Virus record (IMG/VR): IMGVR_UViG_3300007538_000026 | Span: 1-64,000 of that record | Reading direction: 5' to 3' (one strand) | Source: a virus | DNA length: 64,000 nt | Shown: one piece after another, positions 5,736 through 15,063 of the stretch | How positions within the stretch are numbered: position 1 is the first letter of the stretch | Layout: each line of letters begins with the position of its first letter | Translations under genes and position numbers: made by a program | Notes under the pieces: model-generated | Seen by the model: the letters and a program-made list of their open reading frames with translations, nothing else | Database searches by the model: none | Told to the model about the DNA's origin: nothing

Positions 5736-8700
5736 GTGCACCCCGGATACCCAGGAGCGCCGCCGGGCATGATGCCGGGCCCGCCGCCCGGGCCGGGGCT
5801 GTTCGGTGCATCGGCACAGGCGATGGGCTTCGGCGCAGCGCCCGGGCAGATGTACGGGACCATGGGCATGGGCATGCAGCAGGGCGCCATGGGGGCCGGC
5901 GGTGCGGCTGTCAACACCATGGCCAACCTGGCCTTCCCCGCGGCAGTGGGTACGGTCGGTTTCGGCGCATGGGCGTTGGCCCCCATGATGCAGCGTGCTG
6001 GCATTGGAGGGGCTGCCGGTGCCGTGGGCTTCGGCGCCATGCGTGCTCTGGACCCATTCACGTGGGCGGCCCCGTTCTGGCGGGGTGGCTTCGGCGTGGG
6101 GCGCGGGATGCTCGGGGTGACGGGGCGTGGCTTCGCTGGCACCGTGGCCTCGACGGTCAGGGCGCAGGGGATGCTCCGGGGAGGCGCGGCGCTCGCGGGC
6201 GCTGGTACACTGGGGTTGGCGGGGGCTGCTCTCCCTATCGCGGGCGGCATGCTCGCTACCGAGGCTGTGCTCAAGATGGGGCGCGAGGCCTGGGGAGGCG
6301 CCCAGGACACCATGGCAGGTCAGGCGCTCCTCTCCCAGATCGGCCCTTCGATCGCGCCTGGGCAGCGGATGACGCGCTCGCAGGGCGCCGGCGTCGGAAG
6401 CATGTTGCGCGGGATGTCCGACGAGCTCGGCGTAGGCGTCGATGATGTCAGCGCCATCGCGAAAGAGATGAACAGCATGAAGCTGTTCCAGACCACCAAG
6501 TCGGTGGATGAGTTCAAGACGCGCTTCCGCGACATGCTCGATGTGGTCAAGGACGTGGCCAAGACGCTCCAGACCTCGCTCGACGACGCCGTCGGTGTCA
6601 TGGGCGAGCTCCGGCAGCAGGGCTTCTACTCCGCGGGCGACATCCAGGGGCAGGCCGCTCGCATGCAGGCTCGCTCGGCCTCTACGGGGATCTCGACCTC
6701 GACTTACAACGCACTGGGCCGTGCGGGTTCGCAGTATGCCCGCAGCCGCGGCATGCGCGGGCGCTTCGGCTCCGAGGCGTTCCAGCAGTCCACCGAGGCG
6801 GTCTCCTACGCTGTCCGCCACGGGATGATGGACGAGAACGAGGTCATGGAGATGGGCGGGGTCGAGTCCGTCGGAGCTCGCCTGGCGGCGAAGCAGATGG
6901 ACTTCCTGCGCACCTCCAGGGGCCGCGTGATGATCGCCAACGCCTACGGGCGGGGGGCTCAGGGGCTGGGAGGCATTCTCAACCCCAACGTCACCACCGA
7001 GTCCCTGGTGACCGGCGCCGCAGGCCGCGGTCTGGGAGTCCTGCGCGCTGCCGGCAGTCGGGAGGCCAGGGAAGACTTCATGCCCTACGCCGGCATGGCG
7101 ATGGTCTCCATGGCGGCCTCCCAGCAGCGGCAGCTCTACGGCGGTGTCTCCGAGCGAGGCGTCATCGGCATGCTCGGTACGATGGGGCTGGGGCGCGAAG
7201 AGGCCAAGATGCTCATGCAGCAGACCATGGCCATGCCCCAGGCGCTCGCCGAGCGGCGACAGCAGGAGTTCGCTGCGGACCAGAAGCGCGCCTACGAGGA
7301 CATCCGCCGCCACTACTCCGTCGGGTCGCGCTGGGACCGCCTCATGGACCGTACGGGCCTCGGCGGGATGTGGGACAGCTCGCGGGACTGGGGAGCCGCT
7401 GCCTACGCGTCCTACGGGCAGGGGTACCAGAACCTCATGGAGGGCATTACCGGGCGCCGGGAGTACGTGGCCGGCGGGGCCGAGCATCTTCGCTCAGCTC
7501 GCGAGTATGCCCGGAGCGGGCGCATCGTCTCGCTCACGGGAGAGGTGTCGGGGCGGGAAGGCGGCTGGCTCATGCCGTCCGAGCGTGACCGCGCGCGCTC
7601 TCTGTACCGGCCCTACCTGATCGGGGAGCACCTCGGCCGCGGGCTATCAGCGAAGGGGAAGGACGTCATCCAGCTCGGGAAGGGAGTGGCTATCCGCACG
7701 CAGGACATGGAGCGGGCGCAGTCGGTGCTGGAGACAGGCTTCAAGCCCGGATCGGCTCCGTCCGCGTCGGCCGTGTTGCGGCTCTCTCAGAAGCAGCAGG
7801 CGAAGCTGCGGGACCTGTCCATGCGCGGTGACCTCGACGACGTGGGGGACCTCGAGCGCTCCGACGACAGGTGGGGTCGGGGCAACCTGTCCAACGAGGA
7901 GCAGAATGCGTTCCTCATGGCGAGGGAGATCGGGGTGTTGGGGGAGGATGCGTCCATGGCGTCCTTCGCGGCGTCGAAGGACGAGAGGCTGCGTGTGTTG
8001 GGGGTCATGCAGCGCGGGTTGGCCGAGGAAGACCGCCGGCGTGGCACGGACCTGCGCAAGCTGGTCTCCGGAGACAGCACGCCGATCAGCGCAGGGGCGA
8101 TGACCCTGTCCGAGCTTCGTGACAGGTCAGACGCTGCGGTCAAGGACTTGCTCACCACTGCGGGCACGTCCGAGCTGTTCGGCGTCAACATCGACCGCGG
8201 CGGCTTGCTCGGCAAGTTCGTGGAGGCGACTGGGATCTGGACGGGGGATCGCCTGTCTGACGCCGGGGACGCCCTCAAGGGGTCTGTGGAGAACGACCCG
8301 AAGGCCCGAGCAGCCCTGGCCCGGTACATGCGTGCCTGGGCCGAGCAGGCCACGGACAAGAACGGGTTCAACGCGGGCGCTGTGGAGGAGCTGGAGCAGC
8401 TGGAGAAGGTGCTTGGGGCAGAGTCCCCCGCATTCCGGGAGCTGCAGCACATCCACAAGAAGATGACTTCGGATCCGGATGTCCGCTCCCGCGCGGTGGC
8501 CAAGGCCCGGCAGGAAGGCGGGATGCTCGACATCTTCGGTGCTCTGCCTTTCGAGGAGCGTCGCCAGCAGCAGATTTCAGCGGAGAACTCGCGTATCCGT
8601 GGCGCGATGGGGAAGCTTCGGCTGTCTGACGAGATGGAGGCGCGCGCCAAGAAGCTGCTCAACTCGCCGACGGGGCCCAGCGAGGGTTCGCGTCAGGCGC

Positions 8701-9200
8701 GCGCTGCGGCCCGCATGGGCCTCTTCGACGAAGCGCTCAAGACGCAGGGCACCATCGACGCGGGCGAGCAGGAGACGCTCCAGGCGCTCCTGGGCGACGG
8801 CGCTGGGGCGATGTCCACTGGCATCAACCGGCTGATGAGCGGGAAGAGCGAGTACGAGCTCGGAGAGTTCCTCGAGAAGCGCATCGGTATGACGGGAGAC
8901 GACAAGTCCGCGGCGCTGGAGCGCCTGCTCAAGACCAAGTCCGGCTCCGGCGCTCGGGCCGACGAGGTCATGTCCCTCATCAAGGAGATGCGCCTGGAGA
9001 ACCCCGAGTTGTGGGGCTCCGGCGGCGCTGAGGTGGCCGGTGTGGAGGGCGCTACCGGGCAGGGACTGACTACCGCCTACGTGGAGGCCAACACGCGCTT
9101 CGTGACCACCGTGGAGCGCTTCGTCAGCGCGATGAAGGAAGCCAACATCGATGGGCTCGATCTCTCGGACCTCGAGTTCAAGGGCGCCAGCCCGAAGTAG
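5736..9200 (+). CDS. Putative tail tape measure protein
   Basis: At 1154 residues it is the second-longest gene here, starting at GTG 5736 with GGGAG upstream. It opens with a Gly/Pro/Met-rich stretch, then a long Gly/Ala hydrophobic region (residues ~50-190, several potential membrane-spanning segments), then a very long helical, coiled-coil-prone part to the C-terminus. That architecture, the length and the position just before hub-like genes are typical of tape measure proteins, which set tail length and help DNA entry. No lytic transglycosylase or peptidase motif was found. No aromatic-xxxL tag is present. Confidence 0.65.
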   Translation: MHPGYPGAPPGMMPGPPPGPGLFGASAQAMGFGAAPGQMYGTMGMGMQQGAMGAGGAAVNTMANLAFPAAVGTVGFGAWALAPMMQRAGIGGAAGAVGFGAMRALDPFTWAAPFWRGGFGVGRGMLGVTGRGFAGTVASTVRAQGMLRGGAALAGAGTLGLAGAALPIAGGMLATEAVLKMGREAWGGAQDTMAGQALLSQIGPSIAPGQRMTRSQGAGVGSMLRGMSDELGVGVDDVSAIAKEMNSMKLFQTTKSVDEFKTRFRDMLDVVKDVAKTLQTSLDDAVGVMGELRQQGFYSAGDIQGQAARMQARSASTGISTSTYNALGRAGSQYARSRGMRGRFGSEAFQQSTEAVSYAVRHGMMDENEVMEMGGVESVGARLAAKQMDFLRTSRGRVMIANAYGRGAQGLGGILNPNVTTESLVTGAAGRGLGVLRAAGSREAREDFMPYAGMAMVSMAASQQRQLYGGVSERGVIGMLGTMGLGREEAKMLMQQTMAMPQALAERRQQEFAADQKRAYEDIRRHYSVGSRWDRLMDRTGLGGMWDSSRDWGAAAYASYGQGYQNLMEGITGRREYVAGGAEHLRSAREYARSGRIVSLTGEVSGREGGWLMPSERDRARSLYRPYLIGEHLGRGLSAKGKDVIQLGKGVAIRTQDMERAQSVLETGFKPGSAPSASAVLRLSQKQQAKLRDLSMRGDLDDVGDLERSDDRWGRGNLSNEEQNAFLMAREIGVLGEDASMASFAASKDERLRVLGVMQRGLAEEDRRRGTDLRKLVSGDSTPISAGAMTLSELRDRSDAAVKDLLTTAGTSELFGVNIDRGGLLGKFVEATGIWTGDRLSDAGDALKGSVENDPKARAALARYMRAWAEQATDKNGFNAGAVEELEQLEKVLGAESPAFRELQHIHKKMTSDPDVRSRAVAKARQEGGMLDIFGALPFEERRQQQISAENSRIRGAMGKLRLSDEMEARAKKLLNSPTGPSEGSRQARAAARMGLFDEALKTQGTIDAGEQETLQALLGDGAGAMSTGINRLMSGKSEYELGEFLEKRIGMTGDDKSAALERLLKTKSGSGARADEVMSLIKEMRLENPELWGSGGAEVAGVEGATGQGLTTAYVEANTRFVTTVERFVSAMKEANIDGLDLSDLEFKGASPK

Positions 9201-9206
9201 GCAAGC

Positions 9207-9419
9207 ATGGCAGAAGCAACGGAGACCGCACGGCAGCGCATCGTCACGACCGACGGCATCGTCACCGCGACGGTGCTCGACCGCCTCGCGCCCGAGCGCC
9301 TGGCTCTCGCGCTGGTGCGGGGAGCTGCCGGCGCCCGCTATACTGGGAAGGCTGACGGGACCGCCCTGGTTCCTCGTGCCCTCAAGGACTTGCTGGTCAA
9401 CCCGGAATCGGAGGCGTAG
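9207..9419 (+). CDS. Small hypothetical protein (70 aa)
   Basis: ATG 9207 follows the preceding stop by 6 nt. The protein is compact and alanine/leucine-rich with no recognised domain. Its stop TAG overlaps the next GTG (TAGTG). It sits between the tape measure-like and baseplate-like genes, which suggests a small tail or baseplate component. Confidence 0.6.
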   Translation: MAEATETARQRIVTTDGIVTATVLDRLAPERLALALVRGAAGARYTGKADGTALVPRALKDLLVNPESEA

Positions 9420-10324
9420 TGGCTGTCCTCTTGCTGGAGAAGGATCCCTTCGCGGATGCTGTGGCGGACATGAGCTCGGAGCAGACGGGCTTCTCCCAGG
9501 CGAATGTGCGGCGTCCCCTCTGGGGGCTCATCCCCAAGGAAGACAGGTTCGCCTTCATCTCGGTCTACCGCGCCTCCAGCGAGGGAGGCAGCAGCATCAC
9601 CCCCATCAGCCTCTTGGACTCGTCGGCCCCCATCGTGACCGATGCGGAGGACCCTCGGGGGCGCTCCACCTCCAACCACAACTTCATCCTCCAGCGGGTC
9701 ACCATCCAACGGAAGGAGAAGGCCCAGATCGTGGAGACCTTCGGGGACCACTTCGTGTTCCTCTACGGGGAGAAGCCCGAGTTCCTCGCAGTGCAGGGGA
9801 TGCTCTTCAACACCCGGGACTTCAACTGGAAGAACGAGTGGCTGGCGAACTACGACCAGTTCTTGCGAGGAACCAAGTGCGTGGAGAACCGCGCGCGGGT
9901 CTTCATCGGCTTCGATGACGTGCTGATCGGGGGCTACGTTCTGGGAACGGGAGTGGACCACGCAGAGAACCAGCCCATGTTGTGCCCCTTCAACTTCCAG
10001 ATGGTCGTGACGGACTACCACGACCTCTCGGATGCCAACGACCCGGTGAAGGGCGCGGAGCATGCGCGGACCCTCGAAGGTCGGACGGACTACTACCCCG
10101 AGTACTTGCGCGAGATCGCCGCCGAGCCGTACTACGTGGTCAACGAGCTGACGGGCGAGATCGAGATCTACCAGAACAGCGTCTTCGGCGGCACCACTCA
10201 GCTCGGGACGTCGCTGGTCAGCTCGGATGCGGATGTCGGAGCACTGGCGGGCTACGGCGACGCCTCGGTCGCCATGGGGAATGCGCTCGGCACAGGGGCG
10301 GGCACTCACATGGCAGCGATGTAG
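9419..10324 (+). CDS. Putative tail/baseplate protein (301 aa)
   Basis: GTG 9419 overlaps the previous stop. Beta-rich protein with the segment IVETFGDHFVFLYGEKPEFL followed by NTRDFNWKNEW and ENRARVFIGFDDV. From memory, this resembles tail-tube or baseplate-hub proteins of large myovirus-like phages; the similarity is weak and could not be tested. The C-terminal ~60 residues are Gly/Ala-rich. Position between the tape measure-like gene and the 813-residue hub candidate supports a tail role. Confidence 0.5.
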   Translation: MAVLLLEKDPFADAVADMSSEQTGFSQANVRRPLWGLIPKEDRFAFISVYRASSEGGSSITPISLLDSSAPIVTDAEDPRGRSTSNHNFILQRVTIQRKEKAQIVETFGDHFVFLYGEKPEFLAVQGMLFNTRDFNWKNEWLANYDQFLRGTKCVENRARVFIGFDDVLIGGYVLGTGVDHAENQPMLCPFNFQMVVTDYHDLSDANDPVKGAEHARTLEGRTDYYPEYLREIAAEPYYVVNELTGEIEIYQNSVFGGTTQLGTSLVSSDADVGALAGYGDASVAMGNALGTGAGTHMAAM

Positions 10325-10333
10325 GGAGCGCCC

Positions 10334-12775
10334 ATGGGTACCATCGCCTCCAGGCTGAATCTGCGGCTGTTCCCCGATGGGGTGGAGGTCCCTGTCATCG
10401 GAGCTCGGTGCACCTTCTCCGACGGCGCGCCGGCGACAGCTGAGGTCCAGATCGTGGCCACCAACGCCGTGCACGACATCCTGCCGCGCACGCTGGTCAC
10501 CCTGTTCTACTACGAGACCTACGACTACGAGAGGACCTCGGGCACCGTGGCGCTCACCAAGCTCGGGGTCGAAGACCCCCGGCGCTGGAAGTTGCTGTTC
10601 CTCGGGGAGGTGACAGGCCTGGCCATCCAGCAGCAGAACCAGCAGCGCGCCTGCGTGCTCTCCTGCGTGGATCCGTCTACCTACTGGGACTCCATCCGGC
10701 AGCACTACATCAACTTCCGCAACGCCGGCGTCGAGCTGTTCGAGAACGCCTTCATGGGCGTGCGGCTGGACCGCCTCAAGCACTTCGATGTCGTCACCAA
10801 GGATGCGCACTCCAACCTGTTCGTGTGGTTGTCGCAGTCCAAGGTGAAGACGGGCAAGACCGAGACCAAGCTCGCAGGCTACCGTCACACCATGTCGGGG
10901 AAGACCATCTCGGTGGACGAGTACAACTCGCTGGCGACGGCTGAACTGAGCTCCGATGAGCAGCACGTGCTGTCGCAGGGGGCGGTGAAGACCACCTCGG
11001 TCACCGAGGATGGCGAGAGCGCGAGTGACTACGCCCCGTACTATGCCGAGGTCGACGAGGAGTACTCCAACCTCTACGTCGGCATCCAGCGGATGCTGCG
11101 TGAGATGTTCTTCGCGTCCAACCTCTTCTACGCCAAGGCGTTCAACCGGCTGCGTCTCGGGGATATGCTCGTAGGGCTCCCCGAGGACAAGACCGCGGCG
11201 AAGCTGATGAAGCTCGACTACTTCGAGAAGTTCATCAAGGGCCAGGTCGGGGGTGCTGGAGGCTATGTCACGGCGCGGCAGCTCATCCAGCTCATGCTGG
11301 GGACGGTCTTCCACACCTACACGGCCGTGCCATGCCCGAAGTTCGACCCGGAAGGGACCTCGCGCGGCATGACCATGAGCGTGGAGCAGGACGCGCACCT
11401 GCTCAAGGAGATCCTCCCAAGGTACACCCGCCCGGGCGCGACGTTGAACTACCAGCTCATCAAGCCGGATGCCTGGTTCCTCGCTCCGCCTGCCTGCAAC
11501 GTCATCCTGCCCCACCAGATCAACAGCCTGGCCTACCAGCGCAACTTCTTGCAGGAGCCCACCAGGCTGTTCATGCGCACCAGCCTGCTGTTCACCGGGA
11601 CCAACAAGTGGCTCACGGAGCGTTTCTACGCTCCGGACTTCGCTGCCTTCGACGTGCAGATGTACGACAAGGGGGGCTTCAACGAGCGCATGGCCAGCAC
11701 GCTCCTCCCGCACGAGAAGTGGATCGGAATTGCTCCTATCGAGCACTGGCAGCACGACCTTCAGGCCTACGTCGCCAAGGGCCCGCGGCGGGAGTACCTC
11801 GCCCACCTGGCCGACTACCTCTTCTGGAAGCAGCGCTTCGCGCCGCGGACGGCCAACGTGGCGCTGCCCTTCACCCCCGACCTGGTGGTGGGGTACCCCG
11901 GGGTAGTTGTCACGGAGACCGGCCGGGTAGGCACGGCTGGGCGCCACATCATCGGGCACATGCAGACGCTCGTGCACAGCATCACCCAACAGGGAGGCTG
12001 GACCCACGTGACGATGCAGGGGTGCCGTAACCACGATGAAACCGCTGACTTCGACGCCGAGAAGCGCACCCTCGAGGAGCTCACCTCTCGGGGAGCTGAC
12101 GGGTTCCTCGATGACCGTTACGACGTGGGGCGCATCGGGCAGGAGGTCTACCAGCCCATCTTCGGGTGCGACAGCCTGGTGGACGCTGTCACTACGGACG
12201 ACCTCACCGAGGAGATCGAGCAGACGATCCTCACCGACCTGCAGTTCCTCCTGGACACCGAGGACTCGCCGCTGGCGGCGTCCGTCGTGGCGCTGCAGGT
12301 GCTCTACAGGTCTGCCGTACGCGCGAAGCTCGACATCAACGCGTTCACCAGGTCGCTGACGCACCGGCCCAAGGCCAACATGGTGGAGGTCATCGGGCTG
12401 CCTACCACGCAGGGCGCCACTAGTGAGATGGAGCAGATGATCTTGTCGCAGTCCGGCGAGGTCGAAGGGTTCCACTCCATCGCGGTCGATGTCGACGCCT
12501 CGGATCACAGCTACGACCAGTACACCACGACGCGCTACGAGAACGTGTCGGAGGTGAAGCACACTCCCGCGGTGATGGAGGAGCAGATCTTCCCGGACGG
12601 CGGCGTTATCTCGGTCGAGGAGGTCGAGGTCGAGAAGGCGAAGACCGAGAAGGTCACGTACACGCGGGAGATCAACGAGACGGCGACCTACGGCCTCAAG
12701 GACGATCTTGCGGAGCGGCAGGAGAGGATTCGGCTGTACCTTGATAGTCTGGTGATGCGAGGTATCCGCGGATGA
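10334..12775 (+). CDS. Putative baseplate hub protein (813 aa)
   Basis: A large protein whose N-terminus (RLNLRLFPDGVEVPVIGARC, then LFLGEVTGLAIQQQ) looks like the beta-barrel start of phage hub proteins such as gp27/gpD-like proteins. The middle is helical and aromatic. The C-terminal 100 residues are acidic and coiled-coil-like. ATG 10334 has GGGAG upstream. Its stop overlaps the SNF2 gene (ATGA), so the helicase is translated from the same late transcript. Hub assignment is inferred from order and the N-terminal fold. Confidence 0.5.
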   Translation: MGTIASRLNLRLFPDGVEVPVIGARCTFSDGAPATAEVQIVATNAVHDILPRTLVTLFYYETYDYERTSGTVALTKLGVEDPRRWKLLFLGEVTGLAIQQQNQQRACVLSCVDPSTYWDSIRQHYINFRNAGVELFENAFMGVRLDRLKHFDVVTKDAHSNLFVWLSQSKVKTGKTETKLAGYRHTMSGKTISVDEYNSLATAELSSDEQHVLSQGAVKTTSVTEDGESASDYAPYYAEVDEEYSNLYVGIQRMLREMFFASNLFYAKAFNRLRLGDMLVGLPEDKTAAKLMKLDYFEKFIKGQVGGAGGYVTARQLIQLMLGTVFHTYTAVPCPKFDPEGTSRGMTMSVEQDAHLLKEILPRYTRPGATLNYQLIKPDAWFLAPPACNVILPHQINSLAYQRNFLQEPTRLFMRTSLLFTGTNKWLTERFYAPDFAAFDVQMYDKGGFNERMASTLLPHEKWIGIAPIEHWQHDLQAYVAKGPRREYLAHLADYLFWKQRFAPRTANVALPFTPDLVVGYPGVVVTETGRVGTAGRHIIGHMQTLVHSITQQGGWTHVTMQGCRNHDETADFDAEKRTLEELTSRGADGFLDDRYDVGRIGQEVYQPIFGCDSLVDAVTTDDLTEEIEQTILTDLQFLLDTEDSPLAASVVALQVLYRSAVRAKLDINAFTRSLTHRPKANMVEVIGLPTTQGATSEMEQMILSQSGEVEGFHSIAVDVDASDHSYDQYTTTRYENVSEVKHTPAVMEEQIFPDGGVISVEEVEVEKAKTEKVTYTREINETATYGLKDDLAERQERIRLYLDSLVMRGIRG

Positions 12776-14547
12776 GTGTTCGGTGGTTCCAGAAGCTGGC
12801 GCAGTCGGCGCCCGTCACGCCGCGGGCCCCCGAGGTCCCGAAGGCCCCAGCTCGGCCGAAGACCCCGAAGCTCCCCAAGCCCCCGAGCGCTACCAAGGGG
12901 CCGAACGGTCACTGGCGCACGCTCCCGCCCGGGCACCAGGGGCACGACGCCCAGGGGAACGCCCAGGCAGGACGTACCTGGGTACGGCGTGGGGGCGGAC
13001 TCAAGCCCTCTGCCACCCCGATGAAGCACCAGGCCGACTTCACCAAGGCGGTCACCAAGCTCCCGACGAAGAAGCCCTCGGGCCTCATCGCGGCCCACGG
13101 GACGGGTACGGGCAAGACGTTCTCGGCCATCGCTGCGGTGGAGAAGCTGCGCGAGAAGGGCCAGGTGGAGCGCACCCTCGTCGTGGCCCCTGCAGGCCTC
13201 CGGTCGAACTTCTTGGCCAAGGGCGTGAACAAGTTCACCACCTCCAAGGGCGTCATCGCCAACCGCCCCGGGGACATCCCGAAGGATGCGCACTACGTGG
13301 TGGTGTCCTACGCTGCCTTCCGGCAGAACCCAGACGCCTACATCGACGCCTACCAGCCCGACACGCTCATCGTGGACGAGGCGCACCGACTCACCAACAT
13401 GGAGAGCGCGTCCTACAAGGCCATCCGGCACGCCCGTACGCGGATCCCCCGAGTGATCCCGCTCACCGCCTCCATCGTGCAGAACGACCCCTCTGACGTG
13501 GTACCCCTGCTGAACATCGTCGCCGGGCAGGACCACACCCGGAAGGAGTTCAAGCAGCGCTACGTGCGCCGGGTGCCCACCGGGCAGAAGGGGGTGTTCG
13601 GCGGGAAGGTCTACGCGAAGAAGATCGTGCGGCAGGAGGAGCTCAAGCGCACCATCGGTCCGCACATCCACTACATCGAGGACCTCGACGCGGACAAGAA
13701 GCCGGCCAAGGAAGTGGAGACCGTAGAGGTCCCTATGAATGCGGAGCAGCTCAAGCTCTACCGCATGTCGATGAAGGGCGTGGACCCCAAGCTCCAGGCG
13801 CGCATCGCCGCCGGCGAGGCGGTCTCCCAGCGGGAGGCCATGACGGTGTTCACCCGGCTGATGCGTGCTCGCCAGGTGTCGAACAGCATCCACACGGTGC
13901 AGCCGAGCATGACGCCAGGACAGGCGGCGGACGCCACTCCCAAGATCAAGCAGATCTTGGACGACGCGGCTGCGCACATCGACAGCACGCCGGACGCCCA
14001 GATCATCATGTACTCCAACATGGTCCACGGGGGCGTTGACGTGCTCAAGGCGGGGCTCGAGAAGCGGGGCATCCCCTTCGGCATCTTCGCTGGGAAGGGC
14101 GTCAAGGGCATCACCGAGGAGACACGGCAGCAGGCGGTCGACGACTACCTGGCCGGGAAGATCAAGGCGATCATCATCACAGGCGCGGGTGCGGAGGGCC
14201 TGTCTCTCGGCAACACGACGCTGGTGCAGCTGGTGGACGGGCACTACAACCCTGAGCGCATCAGCCAGGCCGAGGCCCGCGGGGTGCGCGCCGGTGGACA
14301 GGCCCACCGGCCGCAGAGCGAGCGTCGGGTAGCAGTGAAGCGCTACGTGTCTACGCTCCCTCGAGGCTTCTGGAAGACCATCACGATGCAGCCGCGTGAG
14401 AAGAGCGTGGGGCAGTGGGTCTACGCTACGGCCGAGCGCAAGCGCGCTGCCAACGAGCAGTTCCGTGCTGTCCTCTCAGCGCGGCACGAACACGAGCAGA
14501 AGAGTCGGGAGAGCACGCTCTACCGACTCTTCGGAGGAGGCCCATGA
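12772..14547 (+). CDS. SNF2-like SF2 helicase/translocase, candidate virion cargo
   Basis: 591 residues. Motif I GTGTGKT (110-116), motif II DEAH (202-205), motif III LTAS (231-234), motif V GAGAEGLSLGNT (471-482) and motif VI QAEARGVRAGG (499-509) identify an SNF2/SWI2-type DNA translocase with both RecA-like lobes intact. No nuclease domain is present. Residues 14-80 are proline- and basic-rich and probably disordered. The first 13 residues contain the tag W5-F-Q-K-L9-A-Q11-S-A13 shared with other nearby virion genes. Encoded among tail genes and not with the replication genes, it may be carried in the particle to act on incoming or host DNA, as known for P1 DarB. Confidence 0.85.
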   Translation: MSVRWFQKLAQSAPVTPRAPEVPKAPARPKTPKLPKPPSATKGPNGHWRTLPPGHQGHDAQGNAQAGRTWVRRGGGLKPSATPMKHQADFTKAVTKLPTKKPSGLIAAHGTGTGKTFSAIAAVEKLREKGQVERTLVVAPAGLRSNFLAKGVNKFTTSKGVIANRPGDIPKDAHYVVVSYAAFRQNPDAYIDAYQPDTLIVDEAHRLTNMESASYKAIRHARTRIPRVIPLTASIVQNDPSDVVPLLNIVAGQDHTRKEFKQRYVRRVPTGQKGVFGGKVYAKKIVRQEELKRTIGPHIHYIEDLDADKKPAKEVETVEVPMNAEQLKLYRMSMKGVDPKLQARIAAGEAVSQREAMTVFTRLMRARQVSNSIHTVQPSMTPGQAADATPKIKQILDDAAAHIDSTPDAQIIMYSNMVHGGVDVLKAGLEKRGIPFGIFAGKGVKGITEETRQQAVDDYLAGKIKAIIITGAGAEGLSLGNTTLVQLVDGHYNPERISQAEARGVRAGGQAHRPQSERRVAVKRYVSTLPRGFWKTITMQPREKSVGQWVYATAERKRAANEQFRAVLSARHEHEQKSRESTLYRLFGGGP

Positions 14548-14972
14548 GCGATGCCCTGGTGACCAGCTACTTCAACGAGCTGGAGAAGATCGCAGAGACC
14601 GGAGGGCACGCTGACGTGTTCGCTGCGCTGGACAAGCTGGCGAACGAAGCGGATGCCGAGACCGAACCCACGGACGACTACGCCCCGACGCGTTGCCCGA
14701 AGTGCAAGACCCCGTGCACGCGGGACGACGTGAAGTGCAAGAAGTGCGGGACCAAGCTGAGGTCCGATGACCAGCGTGAGGACGCTGCGCAGCTGCAGGC
14801 CGAGGCCGAGAGTCCCGGACAGCACGAAGCACCCCCCGGACACGAGAAGACCGCGAAGACGGGCGATGCCCCGGACAAGCAGAAGCGCAAGGGGCCGAAC
14901 CCCATCCTGAATCTCCGCAAGGGGAAGAAGTCCAAGCGCATCCGAGCCCGGCTGGCCTCCTGCGCGGAGTAG
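14544..14972 (+). CDS. Zinc-ribbon protein with N-terminal cargo-like tag
   Basis: 142 residues. ATG 14544 overlaps the helicase stop and follows a perfect GGAGGAGG. The tag Y9-F-N-E-L13-E-K15-I-A17 is at the N-terminus. Residues ~51-72 form a zinc ribbon (CPKCKTPC ... CKKCG). The rest is highly charged, with a basic C-terminus (LRKGKKSKRIRAR) suited to nucleic-acid binding. No enzyme motif. Cotranscribed with the SNF2 helicase; a possible partner of it by position only. Confidence 0.7.
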   Translation: MSDALVTSYFNELEKIAETGGHADVFAALDKLANEADAETEPTDDYAPTRCPKCKTPCTRDDVKCKKCGTKLRSDDQREDAAQLQAEAESPGQHEAPPGHEKTAKTGDAPDKQKRKGPNPILNLRKGKKSKRIRARLASCAE

Positions 14973-14981
14973 TGCTACGAT
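14973..14981 (+). promoter_or_regulatory. Extended -10 promoter for the 15064 virion gene
   Basis: TG-C-TACGAT (14973-14981) straddles the end of the zinc-ribbon gene. The predicted start site near 14988 would give a leader of about 76 nt with two hairpins and an AGAGGAG ribosome site before the ATG at 15064. No convincing -35 box is visible, as is common with extended -10 promoters. Confidence 0.5.
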
Positions 14982-15005
14982 CCTGTCACCGCGTGAGCGG
15001 TAGTG

Positions 15006-15040
15006 CAGGCTCACCAGCCTGTCCTCCGGAGGTCCGGAGG
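15006..15040 (+). promoter_or_regulatory. Structured 5' leader (two hairpins)
   Basis: CAGGCT-CACC-AGCCTG (15006-15021) is followed at once by CCTCCGG-AGGT-CCGGAGG (15023-15040). Both hairpins are perfect and lie in the untranslated leader upstream of the ribosome site of the 15064 gene. Such 5' stems often protect abundant phage mRNAs; a regulatory role is possible but unproven. Confidence 0.5.
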
Positions 15041-15063
15041 CTATCCACTCAGAGGAGTCCCCC

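Noticed and set aside
9338-12562. Very long open frame on the - strand (over 1000 codons) opposite the hub-like gene
   Set aside because: Arg/Pro/Gly/His-rich shadow of the + strand gene, caused by high GC. No ribosome site, no folded-domain signature, and the + gene has better composition and coupling.
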